The notes under the pieces: model-generated
Told to the model about the DNA's origin: nothing
Database searches by the model: none
The model's input: only the letters and a program-made list of their open reading frames with translations
Program-made: the position numbers and the translations under genes
Part shown: positions 35,201 through 42,252 of the stretch, one piece after another
Numbering within the stretch: position 1 is the first letter of the stretch
Layout of the letters: every line of letters starts with the position of its first letter
Assembly: GCF_954871325.1 (NCBI RefSeq)
Contig: NC_088776.1
Location: 11,160,052 to 11,224,051, forward strand
Length of the DNA stretch: 64,000 nt
Direction: 5' to 3'
Source of the DNA: Gordionus sp. m RMFG-2023
Lineage: Eukaryota > Nematomorpha > Gordioida > Chordodea > Parachordodidae

Positions 35201-36385
35201 CGCAATTTGGAAGTAAGGGTTAATGACAATCAATATATTTGATACGAAAGTCTATAAATTATTTAATTATAATTTAAATAAGTAACTAGTTTAAAGGAGT
35301 AATTACATATATTCGGTCTATGAAATATCTCAGTCTAAGATTATGTAGCAAGGTCCCAGGATTCAAATACATCAAAGAACCTAAAGTTGATTTTTATATA
35401 TGTATATATAAAATTTATTTAAAAAAATTTTACATTGGAAATAATTGAGTTTTCTAAGTGTAAAGCTATAAAAGGCAATATATTTATTACGATATAAATT
35501 GCAGGTCATACCTCTTATTTAATAAAATGTCACATTTCCTTTTGCTTAATTTTACAGGTATTTTTTAAAATAATATAAAATAAATACAATTATAAAATTA
35601 AATATTTGATTTCCCAAATGAAATGTGTGACTTTTATAAAATTTAAAACGGCAAATTATTTATATATTAATATTTAAATCGAATAACAATAAAAGGGGTT
35701 GCCTTTTGTTTTATAATAATAATAAAGAAGTAATTTATGGATTAAAGTGTCAATCCCAAATACAATAATTTACATCTAACGACATTTAATAATAAATATT
35801 CATAATTTAATACAATTATCGTCATAGTCTTTAAGGATATCTGGATCTGCTAAACACACATCTATAAATGGTCGCGTTATAACCTATACAATGGTCATTT
35901 CCAAAAAAAAAATTAAAAATTGATTATTGAATACGTATAAATATTATTTAAAATTAAAATAATTCCCAATTATTCCGAAAAACTAAGAAATAATGCGATT
36001 TTGCGCCCGCCTTATTAATTTAAGCAAGAATTCCGATCCCAAATCTTGCTAAATTTCAAAAAAAAAATTTATACCACATTATATTTTAAAAATCCAATTG
36101 CATTATTTATATGAAGAAAATTTTCTCTGACATTATAAAAAACACATTTATTAAAAGTTTTTTAGCAAATTTTTTGATCCTTTTATTAATTCTGTAAAAA
36201 TTAGAATAAATTTATAATTGTATCTAGTATAAGTTTCTATTTATTACATCAGTATCACTATCTAACAGCTGGTGAGCGATCGGTATCGACTTTAACGAGA
36301 GTGTCTCTTTGCCAATATCAACTATTTTAGCCAAAACAAATCCATGGGAGTTATTATGAGCCCATACTAATTGTTTATCAATCAT
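11018..36385 (-). CDS. MYO6: Myosin VI (unconventional, minus-end-directed myosin)
   Basis: Actin-based motor that in animals moves toward filament minus ends, in endocytosis, Golgi and cell-adhesion work. Coding exons (minus strand, 5' to 3'): 36385-36248, 35883-35814, 35380-35307, 35251-35122, 34236-34162, 33636-33449, 33021-32854, 32627-32544, 32258-32060, 31792-31654, 29549-29392, 29342-29251, 27736-27664, 27605-27382, 27105-26872, 26409-26185, 25976-25769, then 20177-20033, 19634-19500, 16198-16040, 11999-11824 and 11146-11018. The first seventeen agree in phase at every junction. The insert before the lever arm ([13 protein letters not shown]) and the tail motifs [11 protein letters not shown] and [17 protein letters not shown] are myosin VI hallmarks. 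Not located: the IQ exon (between 25769 and 20177, needed phase 1 to 2) and at least one exon between 19500 and 16198. Introns hold an LTR fossil, several hATs and MITEs. It reads like a live but divergent gene. Confidence 0.93.
11212..11823. other. Last myosin VI intron, no gene seen
   Basis: AT-rich intron with two C runs (11709-11718 and 11749-11757). No recognisable element or exon. Confidence 0.6.
11824..11999 (-). CDS. MYO6: Myosin VI cargo-binding-domain exon
   Basis: Encodes [32 protein letters not shown] and [10 protein letters not shown]. The human cargo-binding domain has GWWYAHFDGPWIARQMEL ... ILLVAGK, so identity is firm. The donor AAG|GTTATA keeps phase 0 into DDMQM; a GTAAGG site 5 nt earlier would break the frame. 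176 nt. Confidence 0.94.
12340..12659 (-). repeat. 3' LTR of the fossil
   Basis: About 320 bp. It matches 14827-15148 along its whole length with few differences. Confidence 0.88.
13091..13537 (-). pseudogene. Fossil aspartic protease region
   Basis: Contains the retropepsin signature [10 protein letters not shown] and a later LLGRKW. This is the pol-start region of the LTR fossil; a short piece with further pol-like sequence follows at 12733-13098. Part of a broken element. Confidence 0.75.
13550..14779 (-). pseudogene. Fossil gag region with tandem Asn/Asp/Arg-rich repeats
   Basis: A capsid-like reading frame ([13 protein letters not shown] ... [10 protein letters not shown]) is followed toward its 3' side by three tandem 36 bp units (about 13891-14000), each giving [14 protein letters not shown] peptide. 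Such a basic, Asn/Asp-rich array could be a nucleic-acid-binding tail; that is inference. Part of a broken element. Confidence 0.7.
14827..15148 (-). repeat. 5' LTR of the fossil
   Basis: About 322 bp, TG...CA ends, closely similar to 12340-12659. Confidence 0.88.
15154..16039. other. Intron remainder, no gene seen
   Basis: AT-rich intron with a C run near 15772-15781. Open frames here show no family resemblance or codon character. Confidence 0.5.
16040..16198 (-). CDS. MYO6: Myosin VI tail exon with [11 protein letters not shown]
   Basis: Encodes [20 protein letters not shown] then [12 protein letters not shown]. The human tail has the same [16 protein letters not shown], a myosin VI signature close to the cargo-binding domain. 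The donor ATG|GTTTTA and entry phase 1 agree with the next exon. The frame stays open upstream to about 16330 (with NPWQYIQN resembling SKWKYAEL), so the 5' edge is uncertain. Confidence 0.88.
16330..18919. other. Large myosin VI intron, mostly unexplained
   Basis: Mostly unassigned AT-rich sequence. About 16365-16440 resembles a dispersed repeat also found near 19020, 24920, 28130 and 47590. At about 17571 GCAGTAGCGACACTAT followed by G/A-rich sequence resembles the ends of the hAT at 22784-24472 and may be a decayed relative reaching to about 17780. A missing tail exon should lie in this intron or close to it. Confidence 0.4.
18920..19300. mobile_element. MITE-like element with long imperfect inverted repeats
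   Basis: The left end, GTTTTAAATTATATAT then GTTAGCGGTAATGTATT, matches the complement of the right end, GTTTAATTATATATG then GTCAGCGGTAGCGTATT, over about 35 bp. No coding capacity. 381 bp. Confidence 0.6.
19500..19634 (-). CDS. MYO6: Probable myosin VI tail exon
   Basis: An AG|...|GT-bounded open stretch of exactly 45 codons, phase 0 to 0, matching the previous exon. It reads [20 protein letters not shown] then [20 protein letters not shown]. It is more codon-like and GC-richer than its surroundings. There is no recognisable motif; a helical tail segment is inferred from position only. Confidence 0.5.
20033..20177 (-). CDS. MYO6: Myosin VI tail exon (post-IQ helical bundle)
   Basis: Encodes [20 protein letters not shown] ... 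[16 protein letters not shown], similar in pattern to the three-helix bundle after the IQ motif (VGTLKKRLDKFNEVV ... IDTLMAKIK). 145 nt, entry phase 2, exit phase 0. Confidence 0.75.
20219..20499. mobile_element. Diverged hAT-type MITE
   Basis: The right end TGCAGATCTCTG matches the CAGAGAxCTGC ends of other MITEs in this window. The left end CAAAAACCTCC is diverged. The flanks TCATTTAT / TCATATAT agree at 7 of 8 bases. The interior has the CCGGGCAGGxC motifs of the family. Confidence 0.5.
20830..21910. repeat. Two tandem diverged units of about 0.5-0.6 kb
   Basis: 20830-21420 and 21425-21910 share a common order of blocks: TTAACCC..., a TAAATATTAC block, GATAGTTGAGGACTGAAATAAAATAT, and a GCATGGGTCTTGGTTGATCAGGCC-like end. 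The units contain CAAGCCCAGCCC motifs. Their origin is unknown. The end block recurs in the tandem pair at 22427-24640. Confidence 0.6.
22776..22783. repeat. hAT target-site duplication, left
   Basis: TTTTATTC, repeated exactly at 24473-24480. Confidence 0.9.
22784..24472 (+). mobile_element. hAT transposon, ZMYM1-like transposase type
   Basis: 1689 bp with ends CAGGCGCGTAACCA and the complement of CAGTAGCGTATCCAGG, inside a perfect 8 bp target duplication. G-rich and C-rich blocks follow each end (22799-22845, 24410-24450). It lies in a myosin VI intron, antisense to the gene. The intact target duplication and clean tandem-repeat interruption suggest a relatively young insertion, although the transposase is broken. 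Confidence 0.88.
23130..24026 (+). pseudogene. hAT transposase, C-terminal half (broken)
   Basis: Readable stretches are [16 protein letters not shown] (about 23255), an [12 protein letters not shown] motif (23437), [18 protein letters not shown] (23477), and [20 protein letters not shown] (23696). The dimerisation region follows: a CxxEKTF piece near 23855 and [20 protein letters not shown] (23887). This order matches hAT transposases of the kind annotated as zinc finger MYM-type protein 1-like. Several stops and frame changes are present, and the N-terminal zinc finger was not found. Confidence 0.8.
24707..24872. repeat. Tandem duplication of about 84 bp
   Basis: Two adjacent copies beginning AAAATTAACATTACACTATATAG, each containing GATACGAAAACGATCGTGTT. 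Nearly identical, so recent. No coding meaning seen. Confidence 0.85.
24890..25195. repeat. Member of a dispersed repeat with palindromic layout
   Basis: Contains CCGATTCTGTAGGAAATGC, CAGCATGTTTAGAAT and, further on, an inverted counterpart CATGCTTAGTATATATTTCC. Related words occur near 16370, 19020-19230, 28130 and 47600. Probably a decayed non-autonomous element. Confidence 0.45.
25769..25976 (-). CDS. MYO6: Myosin VI exon 17: converter and reverse-gear insert
   Basis: Encodes [33 protein letters not shown] and [20 protein letters not shown] followed by CVIK. The segment after the converter is the myosin VI-only insert 2, which redirects the lever arm and reverses directionality. 208 nt, phase 0 to 1. 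Confidence 0.95.
26185..26409 (-). CDS. MYO6: Myosin VI exon 16: SH1/SH2 and converter start
   Basis: Encodes [40 protein letters not shown] and the following [15 protein letters not shown]. The IKCIKPN and QL-x-x-SG-x-x-EVL motifs are universal to myosin motors. 225 nt, phase 0 to 0. Confidence 0.94.
26872..27105 (-). CDS. MYO6: Myosin VI exon 15
   Basis: Encodes [20 protein letters not shown], then a variable loop 2, then [20 protein letters not shown]. 234 nt, phase 0 to 0. Confidence 0.93.
27382..27605 (-). CDS. MYO6: Myosin VI exon 14
   Basis: Encodes [24 protein letters not shown], and [15 protein letters not shown], matching GILDILDEEN ... FIIRHFAGAVCYET. 224 nt, phase 1 to 0. Confidence 0.94.
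27664..27736 (-). CDS. MYO6: Myosin VI exon 13
   Basis: Encodes [20 protein letters not shown], the conserved EQ-x-LY-x-x-EGL-x-V-x-x-V segment. 73 nt, phase 0 to 1. Confidence 0.92.
27737..28499. other. Myosin VI intron with dispersed-repeat copy
   Basis: About 28090-28470 contains TTCCGGAATTATATTCTAGCATGTTTGG, related to the repeat at 24890. The rest is AT-rich intron with no exon seen. Confidence 0.4.
28500..29021. mobile_element. hAT-type MITE
   Basis: Ends TAGTGAAGGTCACG and the complement of TAGTGAAGATCAACG. The GC-rich outer parts (ACCGGGCTACGGTCC; GTTCGGTCGTATCTCGG) contrast with an AT-rich middle. No ORF. The flanking 8-mers do not match convincingly. Confidence 0.6.
29251..29342 (-). 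CDS. MYO6: Myosin VI exon 12: relay helix
   Basis: Encodes [20 protein letters not shown] then NYFNS. The relay helix is nearly invariant among myosins. 92 nt, phase 1 to 0. Confidence 0.93.
29392..29549 (-). CDS. MYO6: Myosin VI exon 11: switch II
   Basis: Encodes [20 protein letters not shown] then [11 protein letters not shown] and GVLDIAGF, which is switch II (DIAGFE, the Glu completed in the next exon). 158 nt, phase 2 to 1. Confidence 0.93.
29550..30537. other. Myosin VI intron, no gene
   Basis: AT-rich. A run of about 17 G lies near 29802-29818 in an otherwise unassigned stretch (29705-29925). Confidence 0.4.
30538..30870 (+). pseudogene. Decayed hAT transposase C terminus
   Basis: One frame reads [20 protein letters not shown] then SVPAI, followed by a degraded ERK and a terminal helix. 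This parallels the hAT dimerisation motif W-x4-x-P-x-LA-x-x-x-LS-x-PATSA-x-x-ER. GAACC-rich flanks (30040-30070 and 30990-31145) may be its subterminal regions. Confidence 0.45.
31243..31250. repeat. MITE target-site duplication, left
   Basis: AGCTATAT, repeated exactly at 31586-31593. Confidence 0.85.
31251..31585. mobile_element. hAT-type MITE with perfect 8 bp target duplication
   Basis: 335 bp with ends CAGAGGCCTAAG and the complement of TAGAGGCCTGC, GC-rich arms (CTAGGCCAGGCCC; GGGCCAGCCCGGGG) and no ORF. It lies in the intron just upstream of the exon at 31654-31792, about 60 bp below the exon boundary on the intron side of the donor. Confidence 0.85.
31654..31792 (-). CDS. MYO6: Myosin VI exon 10
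   Basis: Encodes [20 protein letters not shown] then [17 protein letters not shown] and GTIIQ, as in the L-x-x-LLGLD-x-x-DL region. 139 nt, phase 1 to 2, donor GTTATT. Confidence 0.9.
32060..32258 (-). CDS. MYO6: Myosin VI exon 9
   Basis: Encodes [18 protein letters not shown], then [20 protein letters not shown] and HLGNIEFQE, the family's AxLHLGNIxFxE helix. The intron opens with a long C run (about 32035-32051). 199 nt, phase 0 to 1. Confidence 0.88.
32544..32627 (-). CDS. MYO6: Myosin VI exon 8
   Basis: Encodes [18 protein letters not shown] and [10 protein letters not shown], the divergent upper-domain segment after the HIFY helix. Weak similarity alone, but position, splice sites and phases (0 to 0) fit. 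84 nt. Confidence 0.75.
32854..33021 (-). CDS. MYO6: Myosin VI exon 7
   Basis: Encodes [18 protein letters not shown] then [15 protein letters not shown]. The acceptor at AAAG|GATTAC restores the exact family spacing between the switch I exon and GG-x-x-SHYLLE. 168 nt, phase 0 to 0. Confidence 0.93.
33449..33636 (-). CDS. MYO6: Myosin VI exon 6: switch I
   Basis: Starts [12 protein letters not shown] and contains [18 protein letters not shown], the switch I loop contacting nucleotide gamma-phosphate. One Asn is missing compared with the NNNSS of vertebrates. 188 nt, phase 1 to 0. Confidence 0.92.
33637..34161. other. Myosin VI intron, nothing recognised
   Basis: AT-rich, no motif or repeat recognised. 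Confidence 0.5.
34162..34236 (-). CDS. MYO6: Myosin VI exon 5: P-loop
   Basis: Encodes [11 protein letters not shown] then [12 protein letters not shown]. The intron splits the ATP-binding P-loop GESGAGKT, whose KT starts the next exon. 75 nt, phase 1 to 1. Confidence 0.93.
34237..35121. other. Myosin VI intron, nothing recognised
   Basis: AT-rich with one modest GC block (34600-34640) and no readable exon. Confidence 0.5.
35122..35251 (-). CDS. MYO6: Myosin VI exon 4
   Basis: Encodes [14 protein letters not shown] ... [12 protein letters not shown], the N-x-P-Y region and the PPH-x-FAI helix before the P-loop. 130 nt, phase 0 to 1. Confidence 0.93.
35307..35380 (-). CDS. MYO6: Myosin VI exon 3
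   Basis: Encodes [18 protein letters not shown] then IDRIY, the start of the motor core, nearly identical in pattern to vertebrate myosin VI. 74 nt, phase 1 to 0. Confidence 0.93.
35814..35883 (-). CDS. MYO6: Myosin VI exon 2
   Basis: Encodes VITRPFID then KDYDDNC (Cys split across the junction). The acidic DNC just before SLMYLN is where the family has VEDNC. 70 nt, phase 0 to 1. Both splice sites are canonical. Confidence 0.85.
36248..36385 (-). CDS. MYO6: Myosin VI exon 1: start codon and SH3-like N terminus
   Basis: ATG at 36385 starts [16 protein letters not shown], matching the short myosin VI N terminus (M-x-D-x-x-x-VWA-x6-GF). An upstream in-frame ATG (near 36430) exists, but the family start fits here. 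138 nt, ends in phase 0 at a GTAATA donor. Confidence 0.88.
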
Positions 36386-36574
36386 TTTTTTTCTAAACCT
36401 TTTGTATAAAATATTTTTAAAAAAATTCAAATCATCTTTTAAGAATTAAACAACAAAAAGATATAACAAACAGGACATGGGCAGTGTCAACGCTAGGATT
36501 ATTTCTAAACTGCAACCTTTTTACCCGCCAATATTGCTTACTCTAAACTGCCTAAACAGAAAAGGGCTATTAAA

Positions 36575-36755
36575 CAGAGACATGTAGGCCCGACCCGGGG
36601 CTGTATTTTAATTATTTTAATATGTCTGGGTCGAGCCGTATATTTTAAAACTGAATATTTTACGCCATTATTAGCTATAAAAATTAAAAATAAATGTAAT
36701 ATATTATTAAAAAATCCCGGCCGGGCAGTGCAAATATTACTTCTAAAGGTCTCTG
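36575..36755. mobile_element. Short hAT-type MITE upstream of myosin VI
   Basis: Starts CAGAGACATGTAGGCCCGACCC and ends with AGGTCTCTG. Same family look as 40749-40963 and 48194-48642. No clear target duplication. It lies about 190 bp upstream of the myosin VI start codon, so it may be in or near the promoter. Confidence 0.55.
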
Positions 36756-37386
36756 ATTAAGATTTAACAGGTCTTTGTTTAATTTGTACTTAAAAAATAT
36801 ATAAATAACTTAAATATAAATAAGTTTCAAATATAATCTGAGCGTTGAGACGATAAGGTTTGTTCTTTTTCTTTAGCATTAGCACATAGATGGGGTCAGA
36901 ATTTTGTTAAAGAAGCGGGGCACTTTTAGGTAGGGGTTTACTTCAAAAATTTTATTGGAGGTTTTTAGGTACACTTATTGTAGGCTATAGGCGTAGCCAA
37001 TTGGAAGAAAGAAATGAATAAAAATCTAATTTTTTCTTTTTATTAATTTATTAATAATTTCCAATATATTCAAAGTTGACGTTTATATAGTTCTTTCTAA
37101 GAATGGCTATAGCAAGCTTTTGAAAACTTTCATGAGGTTCTTCTATGAGTTTAATGAGTTGGAGCCTAGATTTTTGAAGAATGGTAGGACGAGTTTACAA
37201 GAGGTGGTAAGTGTGGTCGACATGATGGGTTTAAAAATATGTTCATTGAAAATGTTTGAATATTTCAAGATTTTATGTTTGTTATTTATGATACAATATG
37301 TTGAGGCCTTGGTTAAAAGGGATTAAGGGATTAATACAAGAGTTCCATACTTATTAAATTTATAATAAAAAAAATTAGAATAATTA
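36756..37386. other. Upstream intergenic stretch
   Basis: Includes a plus-strand open frame of 68 codons (37120-37326) with no recognised family and an equally long open frame on the other strand. It is not called as a gene. Confidence 0.3.
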
Positions 37387-38240
37387 CCCAGGGCTATTTC
37401 AGACATTTTTGATTTAGACTGCAATAAAATTGTGATATCTCTTTTCGCTAAAATAACTATATGAGTGGGAACCCCCATCACTAAGCTATAATTTCATTAT
37501 GCTAAATAATTTTACCCCAAGTATATTTTTTTCTTCGAACAAATTTAACGACAATCATCTTTTGTCTGGATTTGCCTCAAGCCTGGGGTATTCTCGGACA
37601 CAACCGGGATATTTATGGAGTAATATTTATTGACTTTATTTTAATAGAAAATGATTTTAAAATAGACAAATTATATAAATAAACTTTATTAATTAATTTA
37701 ATTATCTTTGGTCCCATCATTGACCAAATGTTTGATATGATCCTATTAGATATTTTGTCCTCATGCATTTTAAAATTTTGTTATAATCTTTATTAGTAAT
37801 ACATTTATCATATTTTCTTAATAAATTTTCACATTTTAAAAAAAATTATTGAAAAATTTGAATGATGTAAACATTTATAGTATCCGGCAATTACCCCGCT
37901 CGGCATATCCCTAGTGGTAGTATCTACATAAATGCGATAAGTATCAAATAAATCCTTGCTCAAAATCTTAGAAATATTTAATTTTATATTTGTTAAGGGT
38001 TCAATTATTCGCAGTATCAATTTTAATGTATGGAACATAACTAAATTAATTTTGGTTATAAAAAGAGGTTTTTTGCATTAAAATTTTTCAAAAGTGTCCT
38101 AAGCTGATTTTTTTTCAACAAGTTAACTTTTTTGTATACATCTACTTTGCATAAATTTTAAGTCCTAAAGTCAAGTAGTTTTTAAATATGAAAGCTGTCC
38201 GAATTTACCCCAAGTCCGAAATAGCTCCGGTCTCCCCTAG
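37387..38240. mobile_element. Non-autonomous DNA transposon-like element
   Basis: CAGGGCTATTTCAGAC at the left end matches the complement of the right end, CGGAGCTATTTCGGAC, at 13 of 16 bases. TTACCCC motifs lie next to both. About 850 bp. A minus-strand open frame (37829-38038) is unrecognised. Confidence 0.45.
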
Positions 38241-38985
38241 CTTATCCTTTTATTTATAGTTTATTTGATAAATGGCTCAAAGAAAGATAAAATATTTCAT
38301 TCCCACTAAATTTTACTAAAGTACCTGAACAATTTTTTTTCTATAGAAAATTTGATTTAAAAAAAATAATCCTATGTTCGAACATTTCGAAAATTATATA
38401 AGTGAATCTGATAGTGTAATTGAAAAAAATTAATTGGTAAAATGAAAAAAATAATATTTTATCGGGAAAAAAACATCATAAATATAATATAAATTAAATG
38501 AAGGTCATTTTGATGCTATCGTTAAATATGAATTTTTATTATATTATACCTATGTAAAGAATATGAATTTTTAAAAAAAAGCAGAAATTTTTAAAAAAAA
38601 TGAAATAAAACATCGCCTTGTTTGTAGTGATGAATAATACAACGAACGAATAATCAATATAAAAGGATATTTTATATATATATATCAGATTTCTTCGAGA
38701 TTGCTTGAGTTAAAAATAAAAGACCAAGGTTTAATGAAAATGATAATGATTTTAAAAAAATAGTAACTATAACGCCGCTATTTATTTTGAAAAAATGGCT
38801 CTTAATCAGTAGAAAGCTACTTTTTTGGAGAAAAAAATTTGTAGCTATAGCGTGCTAGTTTTTTTTAAAAAAAAATAATAAAAAATATATGAGTAATGAT
38901 GCAAGGCGTTAAACTTTTTGGATTTTTTATGTGTTTATTATAGCTTATTTTATCTTTTATATACAAGAAAATTTTATGTTTTCGA
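38241..38985. other. Intergenic, nothing recognised
   Basis: Very AT-rich with long A and T runs. Confidence 0.5.
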
Positions 38986-38987
38986 AT

Positions 38988-39061
38988 AGCGCTTATGGCT
39001 TAGTCGGTTTAGTACGTGTATCACAATCAGGTAGTTCGGTTCGAATCCAGCAAGAGTCATG
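38988..39061 (+). repeat. tRNA-like head, probably a SINE or tRNA pseudogene
   Basis: A perfect pol III A box TGGCTTAGTCGG (38996-39007) and B box GGTTCGAATCC (39038-39048) are correctly spaced for a tRNA of about 73 nt. The D, anticodon and T stems do not pair well and the acceptor arms only partly match. A real tRNA is therefore unlikely. The following 90 bp (to about 39150) may be the SINE body. Confidence 0.55.
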
Positions 39062-39150
39062 TTTTTTTCTAAAGCCAACTCGTTCAGTTCTTGAGAGTGA
39101 TATATATTAGATCGGTCTCGACCAAGTGGTTCCGTTAATAATATTAAAAA

Positions 39151-40236
39151 AAATATAGGTCCTATTGTATTTTAGCAAATTTTGATCGTTGTTTAGCAAG
39201 TGGTCTAACATCATATAACACCCAATATACTAACTAAAAATTTACTGTAAAACTTAGGCTCCCTACATATCTCATTTTTAAGTGACTATAAAGATTCGAT
39301 GCTATGTAGAACCGGCGTTGGTAAATATTCCAGTCCCATTACTTATTTATATTTGATTTAAATAAAAGGAATTCACATTTATGCCAAGGAGTAAGGTGGG
39401 CTAGTCTGGATAATCTGATATTGATCAAACTCTTTTTCCAAAAAATAATTCCAAATTTCACAATTTTTAAATACATTGACAGATATAATGGTTAGAGGGT
39501 TAGTGTTATATTCAAAAAATTGATTTATTATTATAGTATGTCTGATCTAAAATATTTTTCAGTATGAGGTAATTTACCGACCGACCAGTAGCATTATTCA
39601 ATTAAATAACCATTCCTCGGAAAATTATTATATAAATTTAGATATTAAGACCACCCTTTTAAAATAAATTTTGCGTATGCTCTCTGGCTCCTACTTTATA
39701 CTGATTTACAACAAATATCCTAATATAAACACAAACATCTCTGTAACAAATTTAACCTTATTCGTAGAGAATCCTAGTATTATATTAGAATTTAATTGAG
39801 TATTGGAATGGCCATGGTGCAGAATTGGAATAAATATAACTAATAATTTTGAATGCACTGGATATTTAATTCCCTTTTCTTAAATATATTATATAAAAAT
39901 AAATCTGGTTTGTGTTGTAAAATAAATTACTTATATTTTTTTTTATTATATTTGTAATTATCTTTTAAAAGGTATGAATAAATAATATTATATTTGTGAT
40001 ATTTTTTTTTATTATTATACAAAACGAAAATCTTGAATAAACAAAAATTATAATTAACACGAAAATAAATATAAAAAAATAAGGAAATAAATAAATAATT
40101 ATTAGGAATATAAAATAATTTGTAATGACATCACATCAATCGTAAATAATTAGAAAGGTAAAGCTAAGATATAAAATAAACAAATATATGCTACTACTTT
40201 TGGCCCTTCGATTTTGAAAATGTTTAGGACGTGTCC
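39151..40236. other. Intergenic, nothing recognised
   Basis: AT-rich. No coding or repeat signal that can be supported. Confidence 0.5.
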
Positions 40237-40689
40237 TAAAGGTCTGTATTGGGCTGGTTTTTCGCCCGCCCGCCCAAACTTTGGGTGGACATGGTCGAGT
40301 TTTCTAAAATATTTTTAACATTGGGCAGGAGGTGGGCGAGTTAAATTTTTTTTAATTAATGGGTGGTTGAATTTTTAATATTTTTTAGGCGAAATGAGTA
40401 GAACAGACTTCAATTTATTAAAAATAATAGTTAAACATATAATGTTGCATATTATATTATATGTTTTTAATTAAAAATGCATTAAAATAAATAAAGAGTC
40501 AAACCAACCATTAAAATAATTTTTAAACATTAGGAGGGCGGGTTAAATAAAATTTATAGATAAATATGCTGGAGGGTGGGTAAATTTTTTAAAAAAAATT
40601 AAAAGTGGGCGGGCGGACGGGTTAAATAAATTTTAAAACAACGAGTGGACCAGCTTTTTGGCTAAAAGCCAGCCCATTGCAGACCTCTA
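40237..40689. mobile_element. hAT-type MITE with Gly/Pro-coding-like GC arms
   Basis: Ends TAAAGGTCTGTATTGGGCTG and the complement of TAGAGGTCTGCAATGGGCTG give about 27 bp of inverted repeat. Flanks ACGTGTCC / GTGTGTCC agree at 6 of 8. The arms contain repeated GGGCGGG motifs. Confidence 0.65.
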
Positions 40690-40748
40690 GTGTGTCCTGG
40701 TTTGACTTATTACTAAATAGAGGGCTATCTACTAAACAGTCTAAAAAG

Positions 40749-40963
40749 CAGAGACCTGCGAAGGTACCATCTGCACACCCGGCCTGGATTTCAAAAAATT
40801 TTTTCGGTCCGGTCCGCCCTGGGTTTATTTTTAGACCAAACCCTGATATATTTCCTATATTTATTTTTAATTTTTATAAATATACGGCCCGGCTCGGGTA
40901 TCTAAAAAAAATTAGGCCCAGAAATCACCGGGCTGGGATTAGGGCCTGTTTTGCAGGTCTCTG
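40749..40963. mobile_element. hAT-type MITE, 215 bp
   Basis: 11 bp perfect ends CAGAGACCTGC, flanks CTAAAAAG / TTAAAAAG (7 of 8). Interior CCCGGCCTGG and GGGCTGGG arms. The open frame across it (40677-40967) only translates the repeat. Confidence 0.8.
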
Positions 40964-41769
40964 TTAAAAAGTAAAAGAGAAAAAAAACGAGAGAAAAATG
41001 AAAATGATAATGCCACCAAAAACTTGAGTTCAAAAGCTGTTTAGCCTAAGCTAAACAGAAATAAGTCGAAACACGGCCTTAGGTCTTTTTTTAATAATGG
41101 ATAATTCTAGTGTTCTATATTCATTAAGAAAGAATATAATATAAAAAATTTTAACTTATATGATTATAATTTTAATTTAAAAATAAAATCTTAATTTTTA
41201 TTGTTGTTCCCACCAAGATTTATAAAATATTTGATATTATATTTTGAAAAAAAAGTTACATAAAATAACAAGGGGTAAAAAGGTTATTATAATCTTATTT
41301 TTAGTAATTAATTTTAAAATACACATCAGTATAAAATACAGTGAGTACGACGATACAATATGATACATATAATATGTAATGTTGATAAATTGAACAAAAT
41401 CAACATTTTTTAAATAAGATATCGAACAAATAAATTTAATAATAGTGTTCTAGATTTTATAAAATAATTAAGGAAGAAACATAAGTTAAGACACTTATAA
41501 AAGATTATAATCATTGAGTATTTAACTAACCAGAACAGGAGATCCATTTGCAAATTACTTTAAGAATTTTGCTACTTATTAAATGAATTATGTTCTCAAA
41601 CTTATTTAATATTAAAGAAATCTGAAATATTTTTGTGTCAAAAAGTATTTTAGTTTGTTTAATATTATAATTTTTTTTTACTTATAATTATTATGACCTT
41701 TTATATTTTAATTATATGTTAACAAATCATAATTTATATTTTCTAAACCCTTTTGATCTACTTAGTCTA
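40964..41769. other. Intergenic, nothing recognised
   Basis: AT-rich. It may include the undetected outer part of the Tc1-like element that follows. Confidence 0.4.
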
Positions 41770-42252
41770 AGAATTAATTACCTATATTTATTTTTGATAA
41801 CCACGAAAACATTCTCAATTGGTTTCAATTGTGATGAATATAGGGAAGATACTCTTTCTTCCCTTTATATACACCGATAAGATGACTTTTATATGTTGAT
41901 ACATTATCCATAACTATGATTAGCATCAAATGGTAAAATGCGAATAATCTGCATCATTGAATCACGATCCTCTAGTGTTGTAAACGAACACGTTCATTTT
42001 GAACGCTTTCGTTAACGAAGTTCGATAAAAAATGGTGAACAGCGTTCCTTTTATTTTTGACGAACTTTGAACGTGAACGTGTTTCTTTTTTATGACGAAC
42101 GCGTTCGAATTTAACGCGCATTCAATGTTAAAAACACCTTTTATTTTTATTTATTTGAAAAATTTAATATTAATCCGAATTTTTTAAGAAAAGTCTTATA
42201 TTTTATAATCAACTGTTTTTCCTTTTCACAATTCAATTTTTTTAACACACCA

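Noticed and set aside
37120-37326. 68-codon plus-strand open frame upstream of myosin VI
   Set aside because: No recognised family, no flanking exon signals that stand out, and the opposite strand is equally open.
38988-39061. Functional tRNA gene
   Set aside because: D, anticodon and T stems have several mismatches and no clear anticodon loop with U33; kept only as a SINE or pseudogene.
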